DNA of 64,000 nt from UBA1573 sp034005165 (GTDB lineage Bacteria > Pseudomonadota > Alphaproteobacteria > Micavibrionales > Micavibrionaceae), in the NCBI GenBank assembly GCA_034005165.1, contig JAVEVE010000002.1:186001-250000 (forward strand), given 5' to 3'. Numbering within the stretch: the stretch's first letter is position 1; the number at the start of each line of letters is the position of its first letter. The notes beneath the pieces were generated by a model. It searched no databases. It was not told where the DNA came from and saw only the letters and a list, made by a program, of their open reading frames with translations. Position numbers and translations under genes: made by a program. Positions 51,139 through 60,145 of the stretch are shown piece after piece.

Positions 51139-52599
51139 CTATTTGGCAAATGGGTTTTTACTTTTTCTCAGAAGTAAGCGGATTGGAACACCACTAAGTC
51201 CGTAATCTTCTCTCAACCCGTTAATTAAATAACGTTTATATGTTGCCGGAAGATCATCGGGCTTCGATACCCACATTGCAAAAGTCGGAGGTCTGGTATT
51301 GATCTGGGACATATATCTCAGACGGTTCGGGCGCCCACCAACCAAAGGAGGAGGATACTGAGAGACTTTGGATTCCAGCCATTTGTTGATCTTCCATGTA
51401 GAGACACGTTTATTCCAAGTTTTGTAACATTCAATACCTGCTTCCATCAAACGGTCAAGATTCTGCTCTCGAAGAGCCGACATCGTGACGAACGGAATAT
51501 CAGGAATCTGTGCTAGAGAGTCTGCAAGAATAAATTTGATCTCTTCAAGTTTTTCATGGCGATCTTGAACCGTATCCCATTTATTTATCCCGATTACAAG
51601 AATGCGGCCTTCACGGATAACGAGATCGGCAATTTGCAAATCTTGCTTCTCGAGTGGGGCTTGCGCATCAATCAACAAGAACACGATTTGGGACAGGCGG
51701 ATCGCGCGGAGCGTATCATCAATAGCCATTCTTTCGAGTTTGGCGGTAATTTTGGACTTTCGGCGTAGGCCGGCAGTATCAACCAGACGGAATTTCTGTT
51801 TTCCCCACATCCAATCAACAGCGATTGAGTCGCGAGTTAATCCTGCTTCAGGGCCTGTGATGACACGGTCTTCCTGCAACAAGGCGTTCATCAGTGTTGA
51901 TTTTCCGGCATTTGGGCGTCCGACTAAAGCAATACGAATAGGTTTCTCTGACAAGATTCCAGTGTCTTCCGGTTCTGATGCTTCTGAAGTATCTGTGCCT
52001 TCCATTGTGACGAAGTCAAATTCTTCATCACCCTCAAGCTGGTCCAGCTCTTCATCGCTCCAGAATTTTTGTCCATCGTCATCAACAATAGGGGTGTCAT
52101 CTTCTACGGGGAAATGGGGAATCAATTGGGTGTAAAGCTCGTCAAGCCCTATTCCGTGGGCGGCAGAAAATGGGATTGGGTCGCCCAATCCCAGACCGTA
52201 TGCGTCAGCACGGGCCTGATCGACCAAGCTATCTTGTTCACATTTATTAACCAGAAGAAGGACTGGCTTCTTTTGTTTTCTCAGCCAGCGGGCAAAATGC
52301 TCATCCATCGGCGTAATGCCGGCTCTGCCGTCAATGACAAATAAAACAACATCAGCATTCCCCAATGCCAGTTCGGTTTGGCGCCGCATGCGCGCTTCCA
52401 TGCTGTCATCGAATTTTTCTTCCAAACCGGCGGTATCAATCAAGCGAAGTTTCTTATCAAGAATACGCCCCTCGCACTCGCGCCAGTCACGGGTTACGCC
52501 GGGTGTGTCATCGACAATAGCCATTTGTTTCCCTGTTAGGCGGTTGAACAGGGTAGATTTTCCGACATTAGGTCGCCCGACAATGGCAAGGCTCAGCAT
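51139..52599 (-). CDS. der: GTPase Der (EngA)
   Basis: 486 residues with two tandem G domains. The first has AIVGRPNVGKSTLFNRLTG, the DTAGL G3 motif and NKCEQD; the second (from about 222) has ALVGRPNAGKSTLMNALL, VDTAGLRRKSK and INKWD. A KH-like C-terminal domain (about 380-486) includes PPLVGGRPNRLRYMSQINTRPP. The linker between G domains carries a Glu/Asp-rich insert (about 165-215). Der is essential for 50S ribosome assembly. It is third in the leftward yfgM-like, bamB, der unit. Confidence 0.95.
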   Translation of the reverse strand: MLSLAIVGRPNVGKSTLFNRLTGKQMAIVDDTPGVTRDWRECEGRILDKKLRLIDTAGLEEKFDDSMEARMRRQTELALGNADVVLFVIDGRAGITPMDEHFARWLRKQKKPVLLLVNKCEQDSLVDQARADAYGLGLGDPIPFSAAHGIGLDELYTQLIPHFPVEDDTPIVDDDGQKFWSDEELDQLEGDEEFDFVTMEGTDTSEASEPEDTGILSEKPIRIALVGRPNAGKSTLMNALLQEDRVITGPEAGLTRDSIAVDWMWGKQKFRLVDTAGLRRKSKITAKLERMAIDDTLRAIRLSQIVFLLIDAQAPLEKQDLQIADLVIREGRILVIGINKWDTVQDRHEKLEEIKFILADSLAQIPDIPFVTMSALREQNLDRLMEAGIECYKTWNKRVSTWKINKWLESKVSQYPPPLVGGRPNRLRYMSQINTRPPTFAMWVSKPDDLPATYKRYLINGLREDYGLSGVPIRLLLRKSKNPFAK

Positions 52600-52627
52600 G
52601 ATAAGAGTGTCTCATAAGTATGTATGG

Positions 52628-53995
52628 CTATTTCCAGGCGGAGAGAGTTCCGTCTTCACCAAGGAGATAGAGTGTTTCATTTGCAATGACAGGGGATACA
52701 GCAACTCGGACTCCGGAGTCAAATTGTGCTGTTTTTTCACCTGTGCTCGGATCTACAATATAGACCATTCCCTCAGGACCGCACAGAAAAAGGCGTCCGC
52801 CCGCAAGAACCGGACCGTTCCAGAGTAACGGGTTATGGGGAGTTTCCTCCTTATCATCGTTGCTCAGGTAGGTATCAAGCGGCTTGACCCAAGCCAGAGC
52901 ACCGCTGTCCCGCCCCAAGGCGATCAGCTCGTAATCGGACGAAATCATAAAAATACTGTTTCCTGCAACCCAGGGTGTCTTGGCGCTTCCGACATCCCGT
53001 TGCCAGACGCGGCGGCCAGTACGTTGTTCAATGGCCAAAATTTTACTGCTATAATTGACCCCAAAGACAAGTTCCTTATCCAGAACAGGCAAAGCTGAGA
53101 TATCCGGCAGGGATGATGATCCTCCGCGTTGAACAAAAGAAGAAAGATTTTCACTCCAGGCAACAGAACCGTTTGAAACCCGCAACGCCATCAATTCACC
53201 GGAGGAAAGAGGCGCAACGATAATATCATTGTTTGCGGCAGGGCTGGCGGCCCCAACAATACCTGCGGATTCACTCAATCCTTCATATTCCCAACGCAGT
53301 TTACCATCGGCAACATTAAATGAAGAGAGTCTGTTGTCCACAGTCAGGATATAAACGGAGTCTCCCATAACAGTCGGCGCGGCGCGGGACGGAGAGGACA
53401 GGGACGCTCTCCAGATTTTCTTTCCTTCTTTCAGGTCAAGAGCAAGCGCTTCGCCATACCCGCCTGTCACAAACAGGATGTTTCCTGAAACGGCAAGGCC
53501 TCCGCTGATAACGTCCTCACCTTCTTTTTTAGGGCGGACTGATCTTTCCCACAAACGTTTACCGGTCATAGCCGAAAATGCACTGACATTCGATTCTGTG
53601 TCCAGTGTGTATATAACTCCATTGTAAAGAACAGGTTGAGCAATCAGGGGAATTTCATCCGATGATCCTGAGCCTATATCTACGGACCAGATTTTTTTCA
53701 AAGTGCCTGCATTCAGGGCAGGGTTCTGCATACTGTGGTTCGGGTATCCGCCAGCCTGAGGCCAGTATTCGTTGGTCCACGCCTGCGGAGCAACAAAGCC
53801 TTCACCCGAGAGCTCGGCATCTTTCGGTTCCAGATTGGTTTGAAGCTCGAGGATAGAAATACGATCACCCGGCAGAGGTTGTTTTTTATCGTCATCTGAA
53901 AACCAGCTGCAAGATGTGAGTGTCAGGACACTCAGGAGAGCAAGGGCAGAAACTTTGCATGGTGCATGGGATGCAATAGAAATGCGAACTGTCAT
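52628..53995 (-). CDS. bamB: Outer membrane assembly lipoprotein BamB
   Basis: 455 residues. Lipobox LTSCSW at about 26-30 and a series of PQQ-like beta-propeller blades: VLYNGVIYTLDTESNVSAFSAMTGKRLWE, LALDLKEGKKIWRASL-type, SLIFNVADGKLRWEY-type and VYIVDPSTGEKTAQ. The repeated A-L-D-x-x-x-G-x-x-x-W pattern is typical. BamB supports the BAM complex in outer-membrane protein folding. It starts 6 nt after the YfgM-like stop codon and precedes der by 28 nt, as in gammaproteobacteria. Confidence 0.9.
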   Translation of the reverse strand: MTVRISIASHAPCKVSALALLSVLTLTSCSWFSDDDKKQPLPGDRISILELQTNLEPKDAELSGEGFVAPQAWTNEYWPQAGGYPNHSMQNPALNAGTLKKIWSVDIGSGSSDEIPLIAQPVLYNGVIYTLDTESNVSAFSAMTGKRLWERSVRPKKEGEDVISGGLAVSGNILFVTGGYGEALALDLKEGKKIWRASLSSPSRAAPTVMGDSVYILTVDNRLSSFNVADGKLRWEYEGLSESAGIVGAASPAANNDIIVAPLSSGELMALRVSNGSVAWSENLSSFVQRGGSSSLPDISALPVLDKELVFGVNYSSKILAIEQRTGRRVWQRDVGSAKTPWVAGNSIFMISSDYELIALGRDSGALAWVKPLDTYLSNDDKEETPHNPLLWNGPVLAGGRLFLCGPEGMVYIVDPSTGEKTAQFDSGVRVAVSPVIANETLYLLGEDGTLSAWK

Positions 53996-54001
53996 GGGTT
54001 C

Positions 54002-54700
54002 TTACTCCGCTTTTTGTTCGGATGAGGCCTGCGCGTCCGGCTTAGCGGGCTTTCCCAGTTTACTTTGGTAAACATCTTGAAGGGCGGCCACTTGTGCTTT
54101 CATGCTTGGGGGCAGGCGAGTGTCCGCAGACAGCAGGGCCAGATCTTCCAGAGCACTTTTATAATCTTCGTCCTTGTGGGCTTTGGCCAATGCAGAAACC
54201 ATGAGGGCGCGCAATTGCCAGACTGAGTCTTTATTCTTCAGGACACTCTCAAGTTCAGCCAGAAGATCGGCGCTTTTCGCATCCTTGTTCGCATCCAGTT
54301 GAATTGAGACTTTCTGGACAGTCGCGAGGTCGCGCATATCCTGTGGCAGGGATGAGTCCTTCTGGATAGAGGAATACAGCTCGGCGGCTTCCTCGAGTTT
54401 GCCGTCTTGTATGGCAAGGGATGCTGCATTCATGGTTGCAAAACCTTTCCCTGTCCCACTCAGTGTTTTTGAAGCCTCAAGAAGGGATGCGAATTGGTCC
54501 TTGTTTTGCAGAGCGTCTATAATCGCGGTTGTCTGGATCTCGGCTTGTGAATCTTTATAAGAGGTCCATCCCGAGTTGAAGGCTGTCCCGAGAATGACCA
54601 GTCCGATAGCAAAAAGAACTGACTTACCGTGCTCTTGCCATAACTGTGACATGCGGTCAGCTTTCATCATCTCATCGACATCACGAAGAATATCACTCAT
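54002..54700 (-). CDS. YfgM-like TPR membrane protein
   Basis: 232 residues. A short cytoplasmic N-terminus (SDILRDVDEMMKADRMSQLW) leads to one membrane helix at about 28-45 (SVLFAIGLVILGTAF), then a periplasmic TPR-like helical domain with ALQNKDQFASLLEA and ALEDLALLSADTRLP. This is the architecture of YfgM, a SecYEG-associated periplasmic chaperone. Position directly before bamB and der matches the conserved gene order and supports the call. Confidence 0.85.
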   Translation of the reverse strand: MSDILRDVDEMMKADRMSQLWQEHGKSVLFAIGLVILGTAFNSGWTSYKDSQAEIQTTAIIDALQNKDQFASLLEASKTLSGTGKGFATMNAASLAIQDGKLEEAAELYSSIQKDSSLPQDMRDLATVQKVSIQLDANKDAKSADLLAELESVLKNKDSVWQLRALMVSALAKAHKDEDYKSALEDLALLSADTRLPPSMKAQVAALQDVYQSKLGKPAKPDAQASSEQKAE

Positions 54701-54819
54701 TCGGGGGCTCCCATAAAATAGTTGTAGTATGACCTCTTTAGCTCCTGAGGCTTTTCCTGTAAAGTGCAGGAATAAAATAATTAAGTATCATTTTCAGGTT
54801 ATCCATTCAGAGGTAGGTC

Positions 54820-56046
54820 ATGTCTAAAACAAAGTCAAAAATCAAAGTTCAGAACCCGATCGTGGAAATTGATGGCGACGAGATGACCCGCATTATCTGG
54901 GGATGGATTAAGGATCGCTTTATTCATCCATATCTGGATATTGATTTAAGGTATTATGACTTGTCTATCCAGAATAGGGATTTGACAGATGATCAGGTCA
55001 CCATTGATGCCGCAAATGCCATCAAGGCCCATCGGGTCGGTGTAAAGTGCGCCACTATCACACCGGACGAGGCTCGTGTTAAGGAATTCGGCCTCAAGAA
55101 AATGTGGAAATCGCCAAACGGTACGATTCGTAACATTTTGGATGGCACAGTTTTCCGCGAGCCAATCATCTGTACGAATATCCCGCGCTATGTTCCGGGG
55201 TGGACTTCCCCGATTATTATCGGCCGTCACGCATTTGGCGATCAGTATAAGGCAACAGACTTTAAGGTGGCAGGGGCAGGAAAGTTAACCATGACCTTCA
55301 CGCCGGCTGACGGGTCGGCTCCACAAGAGTTTGAAATATTTGACTTTAAAGGCCCTGGCGTGGCGATGGGGATGTATAATGTTGAGGCTTCGATAGAAGG
55401 TTTTGCGCGTGCCTGCTTTAATTACGCTACGGCCCGTAATATGCCGCTATACATGTCAACCAAGAATACAATCCTGAAGGCGTATGACGGAAAGTTTATT
55501 GAAGTATTTCAAAGGGTTTATGACGCAGAATTTAAAGCTGAATTTGAAAAACGTGGTCTTTATTATGAGCATCGCCTGATTGACGATATGGTAGCTTTCG
55601 CTGTGAAGTCGAACGGGGGCATGGTTTGGGCTTGTAAAAACTATGATGGGGATGTGCAATCGGATATCGTGGCTCAAGGGTTCGGGTCTTTGGGGTTGAT
55701 GACCTCTGTTTTGTTGACACCGGACGGACAGATTGTTGAGGCTGAAGCCGCACATGGGACTGTCACGCGTCACTACCGTCAATATCAAAAAGGTGAGAAA
55801 ACCTCGACCAACCCGATTGCCTCTATTTTTGCGTGGACGCAAGGGCTGAAATACAGAGGACGGTTTGATAATACGCCTGAAGTTGTCGATTTTGCCGACA
55901 AATTGGAAAGGGCCTGTGTCGAAACGGTGGAAAAAGGCGACATGACCAAGGATTTGGCACTTCTCATCGGCAAGGAACAGAACTATTTAACAACCGAAGA
56001 CTTTATGGACAAAGTCTCCGCTAATTTACAAAAAGTAATGGAATAA
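54820..56046 (+). CDS. icd: NADP-dependent isocitrate dehydrogenase
   Basis: 408 residues, the size of the dimeric eukaryotic-type enzyme usual in alphaproteobacteria. Motifs: VEIDGDEMTRIIW, KCATITPDEARVKEFGLKKMWKSPNGTIRN (Ser of the substrate loop), the PRYVPGW phosphate region, MYMSTKNTILKAYDG, LIDDMVAFAVKSNGG, and EAAHGTVTRHYRQ, the NADP-binding region. It oxidises isocitrate to 2-oxoglutarate in the TCA cycle. GAGGT precedes the ATG. Confidence 0.95.
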   Translation: MSKTKSKIKVQNPIVEIDGDEMTRIIWGWIKDRFIHPYLDIDLRYYDLSIQNRDLTDDQVTIDAANAIKAHRVGVKCATITPDEARVKEFGLKKMWKSPNGTIRNILDGTVFREPIICTNIPRYVPGWTSPIIIGRHAFGDQYKATDFKVAGAGKLTMTFTPADGSAPQEFEIFDFKGPGVAMGMYNVEASIEGFARACFNYATARNMPLYMSTKNTILKAYDGKFIEVFQRVYDAEFKAEFEKRGLYYEHRLIDDMVAFAVKSNGGMVWACKNYDGDVQSDIVAQGFGSLGLMTSVLLTPDGQIVEAEAAHGTVTRHYRQYQKGEKTSTNPIASIFAWTQGLKYRGRFDNTPEVVDFADKLERACVETVEKGDMTKDLALLIGKEQNYLTTEDFMDKVSANLQKVME

Positions 56047-56050
56047 TCGC

Positions 56051-57022
56051 ATGATCGGCATCAAAACCTCTCTTCTCTCCCTCACAATGATATCAGCTAT
56101 GGCTGTGTTTGGCGGCTCTGCGCAAGCGGCTACGGGTAAAAGCGCGGGAGAGGCGCGCGCAAAGTTTAATGACACATATATAGGTCAGATGCAGGAGATG
56201 ACAGCAAGTTATGAAGACACGCTGGTACATATCGGCCGCGAATATGGGGTGGGTTTTGTGGAAATGCGGGCGGCCAACCCGACCTTGGATCCTTGGATTC
56301 CCGGAGCTGGTGCGCATATCGTTATTCCGACCATGAACATCTTGCCGGATGCTCCGCGCGAAGGCGTGGTGATCAATTTGGCAGAAATGCGCCTGTATTA
56401 TTACAAATCACCTTATGAGGCTCCGCTGACATTCCCGATCGGAATTGGTCGCGACGGTCTTAGAACTCCGATGGGAGCAACCACAATCGTTCGTAAGAAA
56501 GATGGACCTACCTGGACACCGACGCCACGTATGCGCTCGGAAGATCCGACTTTGCCGATGTCTGTTCCTCCCGGTCCGGAAAATCCTATGGGGTCGCATG
56601 CGCTCTATCTTGGATTTCCAACCATCGCGATCCATGGAACCAATAAGCCTTACGGGATTGGCCGCCGCGTCAGTAGCGGATGTATCCGGATGTTCCCTGA
56701 AGATATTACGCAGATGTTTGACATGGCCCCTGTCGGGACAAAAGTTACTGTGGTCGATCAGCCGATCAAATCCGCATGGATAGGTGGTAGCCTGTATCTG
56801 GAAGTTCATCCGACCCAGGAACAAGCCACTTTGATGGAGCGGGAAGGTGCAATCCCGGATTACCAGCTTTCAGAGAAGGATTTGGCCTATATCATGAGGG
56901 TCGCAGGACCTTCGGTAAAAACCTTGGATTGGCAGAAAATCCGGAAAGTCGTTAAAGAACGTAAAGGATATCCGGTCAAGATAGCGGAACAGGCAGAAGA
57001 GATAAAAAAAGCTGAGCGTTAG
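56051..57022 (+). CDS. L,D-transpeptidase (YkuD/ErfK family)
   Basis: 323 residues. Signal peptide ending SAQAA; a LysM-like segment at about 58-95 (LVHIGREYGVGFVEMRAANP, then IPGAGAHIVIP). The YkuD catalytic domain spans about 100-250 with IAIHGTNKPYGIGRRVSSGCIRMFPEDI in two parts: the His, and the Ser-x-Gly-Cys nucleophile. It crosslinks peptidoglycan or anchors outer-membrane proteins in the periplasm. It starts 4 nt after icd. Its stop codon lies inside the hairpin loop of the terminator. Confidence 0.93.
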   Translation: MIGIKTSLLSLTMISAMAVFGGSAQAATGKSAGEARAKFNDTYIGQMQEMTASYEDTLVHIGREYGVGFVEMRAANPTLDPWIPGAGAHIVIPTMNILPDAPREGVVINLAEMRLYYYKSPYEAPLTFPIGIGRDGLRTPMGATTIVRKKDGPTWTPTPRMRSEDPTLPMSVPPGPENPMGSHALYLGFPTIAIHGTNKPYGIGRRVSSGCIRMFPEDITQMFDMAPVGTKVTVVDQPIKSAWIGGSLYLEVHPTQEQATLMEREGAIPDYQLSEKDLAYIMRVAGPSVKTLDWQKIRKVVKERKGYPVKIAEQAEEIKKAER

Positions 57023-57035
57023 CTCAGCTTTTTTG
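57005..57035 (+). terminator. Rho-independent terminator overlapping the L,D-transpeptidase stop codon
   Basis: Stem AAAAAAGCTGAGC / GCTCAGCTTTTTT with a GTTA loop. The gene's TAG is at the loop/3' arm (57020-57022), so termination is embedded in the coding end. Confidence 0.9.
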
Positions 57036-57057
57036 TGTTTCGCGAAGAAACGGGCTA

Positions 57058-57183
57058 CTACTTGGTAACGCGTTTTTCGAAAACTGGTTCTGCGCTGTTA
57101 ACTTCAGAAGACTGGGCAGAGCTGCAAGCAACCAAAGCCAGAGTAGAAGCCAAGAGGCACAAGGACATTACAACTTTTTTCAT
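57058..57183 (-). CDS. Mini-lipoprotein, 41 aa (paralogue A)
   Basis: A leftward 41-residue frame starting MKKVVMSLCLLASTLAL with lipobox LVAC at residues 17-20, then a short Ser/Gln/Glu mature chain ending SAEPVFEKRVTK. GGAG lies 8 nt before the ATG. The last 12 residues are identical to those of the 63-aa gene at 57316-57507, and the signal peptides are also similar. The pair are clearly tandem paralogues. The size and lipobox suggest an entericidin-like outer- or inner-membrane lipopeptide; function unknown. Confidence 0.75.
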   Translation of the reverse strand: MKKVVMSLCLLASTLALVACSSAQSSEVNSAEPVFEKRVTK

Positions 57184-57268
57184 TCGAGAATCTCCATAAA
57201 TGAGAAGTTATCTGGGTGAATTACGTGAGGAAAGACTTTTGCGCAAGAGAGAAAATAGCAAGCAAAAT

Positions 57269-57296
57269 AAAAGGCCACTGATAAGTGGCCTTTTTG
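57269..57296 (-). terminator. Terminator between the two mini-lipoprotein genes
   Basis: Stem AAAAGGCCACT / AGTGGCCTTTT with a GATA loop; on the leftward strand it is followed by TTTTATTTTG. It lies 20 nt after the stop codon of the 63-aa gene. Confidence 0.88.
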
Positions 57297-57315
57297 ATAC
57301 ATAATTGGAAAACGA

Positions 57316-57507
57316 TTACTTGGTAACGCGTTTTTCAAATACTGGCTCAGCGCTCATCACTGGAGCTGGAGCTTCTTTCATGCCACCAGCGGTGCGCTCG
57401 GAAGCGTATGGAGGTTGTGTGTCAACATAACCTTCACCGGTTGTATCACAAGCAGCCAAAGCCAAGGTAGAGCCCAGCAGGCAAACAGTCGCGAGAAATG
57501 CTTTCAT
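57316..57507 (-). CDS. Mini-lipoprotein, 63 aa (paralogue B)
   Basis: 63 residues starting MKAFLATVCLLGSTLAL with lipobox LAAC at residues 17-20, a proline-rich mature chain, and the same 12-residue end SAEPVFEKRVTK as the 41-aa paralogue. GAGG precedes the ATG; longer in-frame starts would spoil the signal peptide. A terminator follows immediately, so it is transcribed separately from paralogue A. Function unknown. Confidence 0.8.
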   Translation of the reverse strand: MKAFLATVCLLGSTLALAACDTTGEGYVDTQPPYASERTAGGMKEAPAPVMSAEPVFEKRVTK

Positions 57508-57638
57508 TTTAGAGATCCTCTTAATTAACGTTAAAAAATCCTTCTCCTCCAAGAGAATAGAGAACTTAAGTTAGATCAAAATCTTAGTCCTTACAATCCC
57601 CGATTTGAAGTATCGGGAATTTTTTTGCAAGGGGGGGA

Positions 57639-58913
57639 TTATTTGGATATTTTCTGGAAATAAGAATCAACGGACTTCTTGATGGTGGATGCTATTTTCT
57701 GCCGATGTTGCGGAGAGCTAAGGCGCTCAACCTCACCTCTGTTGGTCAAATATCCCATTTCGATCAGGATAGATGGGATATCCATGGCTTTAAGGACGGC
57801 GAATCCAGCGGATCTGTGAGCGCCCTGAAGTGTTTTAATGCCGTTGGACTGAAATCCCGAAACAACTGTGTTGGCCAGAAATTTGGATTGGTTCATGGTG
57901 TCGCGTGCCGCCAGATCAATCAGAATATCCGCAATATCATCTTCTTGATGGGAGAGGTCAACACCAGCAATTAGGTCTGATTTATTTTCGCGTTCGGCGA
58001 GTTTGGCTGTTTCCTTATCTGATGCCTTGTCGGATAAAGTATAAACCGAGGCGCCTGTGACGTTAGAGTCTCGGATGGAATCGGCATGAAGGGAAATGAA
58101 TAAATCTCCTTTATGTTTGCGGGCAAAGTTAACCCGACCACGTAAAGGAATAAAGACATCTGTTTCGCGTGTCATTTTTACACGATATTTGCCGCTGTCC
58201 TCCAGTTGACGGCGTAGCTCATGAGCAACGGCCAGAACAATGGTTTTCTCATAAGTGCCGTTTGCACCACGGGCGCCTGGATCTTGTCCACCATGACCGG
58301 CATCAATAATAACCAAAGGTTTTTCTTTCGGCGGGGTAATGATTTGCGGGGTATGCACCGATGCTTGTGCAACGTTAAAGTTTTTACGTGGTGGGAGAGG
58401 GATGTCCACACTGGATGTTGTGGCTATATCATAGCCCTGAACTGGCGCACTGGATTGCATATTCCCCATAACTTGTTGACTCATTTCTTTGGCAATCTCT
58501 GCTGGGGCGGTTTTAAAATCAATGACCAGCCTGTCAGGTTGTCCGTTGCCTTTAGGGATAAGGAATGCGGATTGAACAATAACTGATCCTTGCGTTTCGA
58601 AAACAAGTCGACCTTTGCCGCTGCCTAAAGACCCGTAGCGGACATCATTGACGGAAACTTTGTTGTCTTTCGATATATCGGGCGATGTCCAGATGAAATC
58701 TTGCATGTCAATCACCAGTCGATCGGGGGATTGCAAGACAAAGGCTCGAAAATCGGTTGGGGCAGACAAATCAATGACGGCGCGTGTCTTGTCGGGATGG
58801 GATCCGAAGCGAATGGACGTAATTTCAAGAGCCCATGCGGGGAGGTTGAGGCAACAAAGCAGGAGTGTTGCGCAAATAATATTTTTCATAAGATTTAGTG
58901 TGCGGTGTGGCAT
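57639..58913 (-). CDS. N-acetylmuramoyl-L-alanine amidase (AmiC-like)
   Basis: 424 residues. Signal peptide ending LPAWA; an AMIN domain (about 35-145, RAVIDLSAPTDFRAFVL, LVIDMQDF) that targets septal peptidoglycan or the Tol-Pal region; Amidase_3 (about 200-420) with VIIDAGHGGQDPGARG (zinc His), EKTIVLAVAHELRR (zinc Glu), DLFISLHADSI (zinc His) and SILIEMGYLTNRGEVE (catalytic Glu). It cleaves septal peptidoglycan in daughter-cell separation. Start uncertain: an ATG at 58889 gives a shorter signal peptide, and neither has a clear ribosome-binding site. Confidence 0.92.
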   Translation of the reverse strand: MPHRTLNLMKNIICATLLLCCLNLPAWALEITSIRFGSHPDKTRAVIDLSAPTDFRAFVLQSPDRLVIDMQDFIWTSPDISKDNKVSVNDVRYGSLGSGKGRLVFETQGSVIVQSAFLIPKGNGQPDRLVIDFKTAPAEIAKEMSQQVMGNMQSSAPVQGYDIATTSSVDIPLPPRKNFNVAQASVHTPQIITPPKEKPLVIIDAGHGGQDPGARGANGTYEKTIVLAVAHELRRQLEDSGKYRVKMTRETDVFIPLRGRVNFARKHKGDLFISLHADSIRDSNVTGASVYTLSDKASDKETAKLAERENKSDLIAGVDLSHQEDDIADILIDLAARDTMNQSKFLANTVVSGFQSNGIKTLQGAHRSAGFAVLKAMDIPSILIEMGYLTNRGEVERLSSPQHRQKIASTIKKSVDSYFQKISK

Positions 58914-59070
58914 TCGCAAAAACAAAGAACTGGAAATTGATGTTGGCTCCGAAGAGAAGCTAGGAAATTCGAATAATCACAGTCTAGTACACTCGCACAG
59001 GAAATGAAAAGGAAAATAGGTTGACATAAAATATAAACGAAGTTACGAAAAACGAAAAAGGTAGGATGTG

Positions 59071-59763
59071 ATGCCCAAAAAAACCAACGGAAGCTCGATT
59101 GTTAAGACACTGGGGCGGTTGTACGTGAATAATGAGGGACAATATTTGTTTTGCCTGAGCGGCGGACGAAATCGGGATGCGGCGCAGGATATGCCGTTGC
59201 AGCCATTGTTGGATATTTTGGTACAAAATCCAGATATGGACGCGCACGACGTTCTGGGAAAAGTTGGGCGGCGAGGTTTAAGACCTGCGGATATTGAGAC
59301 AGCTCGTTTGTTTCTGCACCGATACGGCAGCAATTCTCTGTCACCGGAGGCGTTGCCTGTTGAAAGTCACAGGGTCTTGCTACTTGACGAATGCACCCCT
59401 GTTACGGCAGCAGTTCCCTTGTCTAGGGTTTTTGGTTGGACAACGCATGTCGAAGCAGAGGGCTTGGCTGGAAAACGGACGCCCGATATGACGATTTGGG
59501 ATTATGTATCTCGCCATAATTTTGCGGCAATAGTAACGCGTGACAGTGACTTTTTCAAAATTTCCGATGATCATGATACGGGACAGCGTGAGAGGTTGCC
59601 CTTTCTGATCCATATCGGAGAAAATCTGAATGCAGAGACGCTCACTGCGCTATTTATCAAGCATGGTCATGGGATTAGGCACCTTATGACGTCCGTACGG
59701 AACGGGGTAATTGTCCGGGGGTGCAGGATGTCATCAAAAGATGGTCTTAATCCATTGATTTAG
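59071..59763 (+). CDS. PIN-like (DUF5615/Mut7-C type) protein with N-terminal extension
   Basis: 230 residues. The C-terminal half (about 105-200) has LLLDECTPVTAAVPLSRVFG, DMTIWDYVSRHNFAAIVTRDSDF, matching the LLDExLP ... D-x-x-I-W-x-x-A ... IVTxDxDF pattern of PIN-like toxins; all acidic residues are present. The N-terminal 100 residues are not recognised. DUF5615 proteins are often toxins or DNA/RNA nucleases. There is no antitoxin or other partner gene adjacent. AGGTAGGA lies just before the start; a GTG 3 nt upstream is equally possible. Confidence 0.65.
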   Translation: MPKKTNGSSIVKTLGRLYVNNEGQYLFCLSGGRNRDAAQDMPLQPLLDILVQNPDMDAHDVLGKVGRRGLRPADIETARLFLHRYGSNSLSPEALPVESHRVLLLDECTPVTAAVPLSRVFGWTTHVEAEGLAGKRTPDMTIWDYVSRHNFAAIVTRDSDFFKISDDHDTGQRERLPFLIHIGENLNAETLTALFIKHGHGIRHLMTSVRNGVIVRGCRMSSKDGLNPLI

Positions 59764-60145
59764 CATAAATTATTATGTCTTTAGCCGGTGGGAAGATGTC
59801 GAAAGTTTAGGGCTGAACAATTTTTTTGATTGTGGTTGCTCTTGAATCTCTATAAGTTAACTTTTGCGACCGCCGGAGTTTTAGCACGCGTTTGAATCGA
59901 GAAAGGTTTCGCTAGCGCTGGCGTAAGGTAAGAGAGTCCTGATTTTGGCTTTCTGGCCCAGATTGTTCGAAAAATGTCCTCGTAACGCAAGGACATAGAA
60001 GTAAGCAATCCGAAGTTCAAGGCTAATCAGGACACCTGAATATTATAGAATTAATTTTTTGATGTACGGCCAGCGCCGTCATTTTCTTTATCTGTCGCAC
60101 TAAAGACGATGCGGTGTATTGGCCCGTACGGGAGCATACACATAA
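59764..60145 (+). promoter_or_regulatory. Long rne 5' region with a hairpin over the ribosome-binding site
   Basis: This 382-nt gap has no credible gene. It has a TGTCCT / AGGACA hairpin (59974-59995) and, directly before rne, GTGTAT (60114-60119) pairing with ATACAC (60136-60141) around an inner CCC-GTAC-GGG. The latter encloses the GGGAG ribosome-binding site (60130-60134). RNase E genes in other bacteria are autoregulated through their leader; a similar mechanism here is inferred. Confidence 0.5.
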
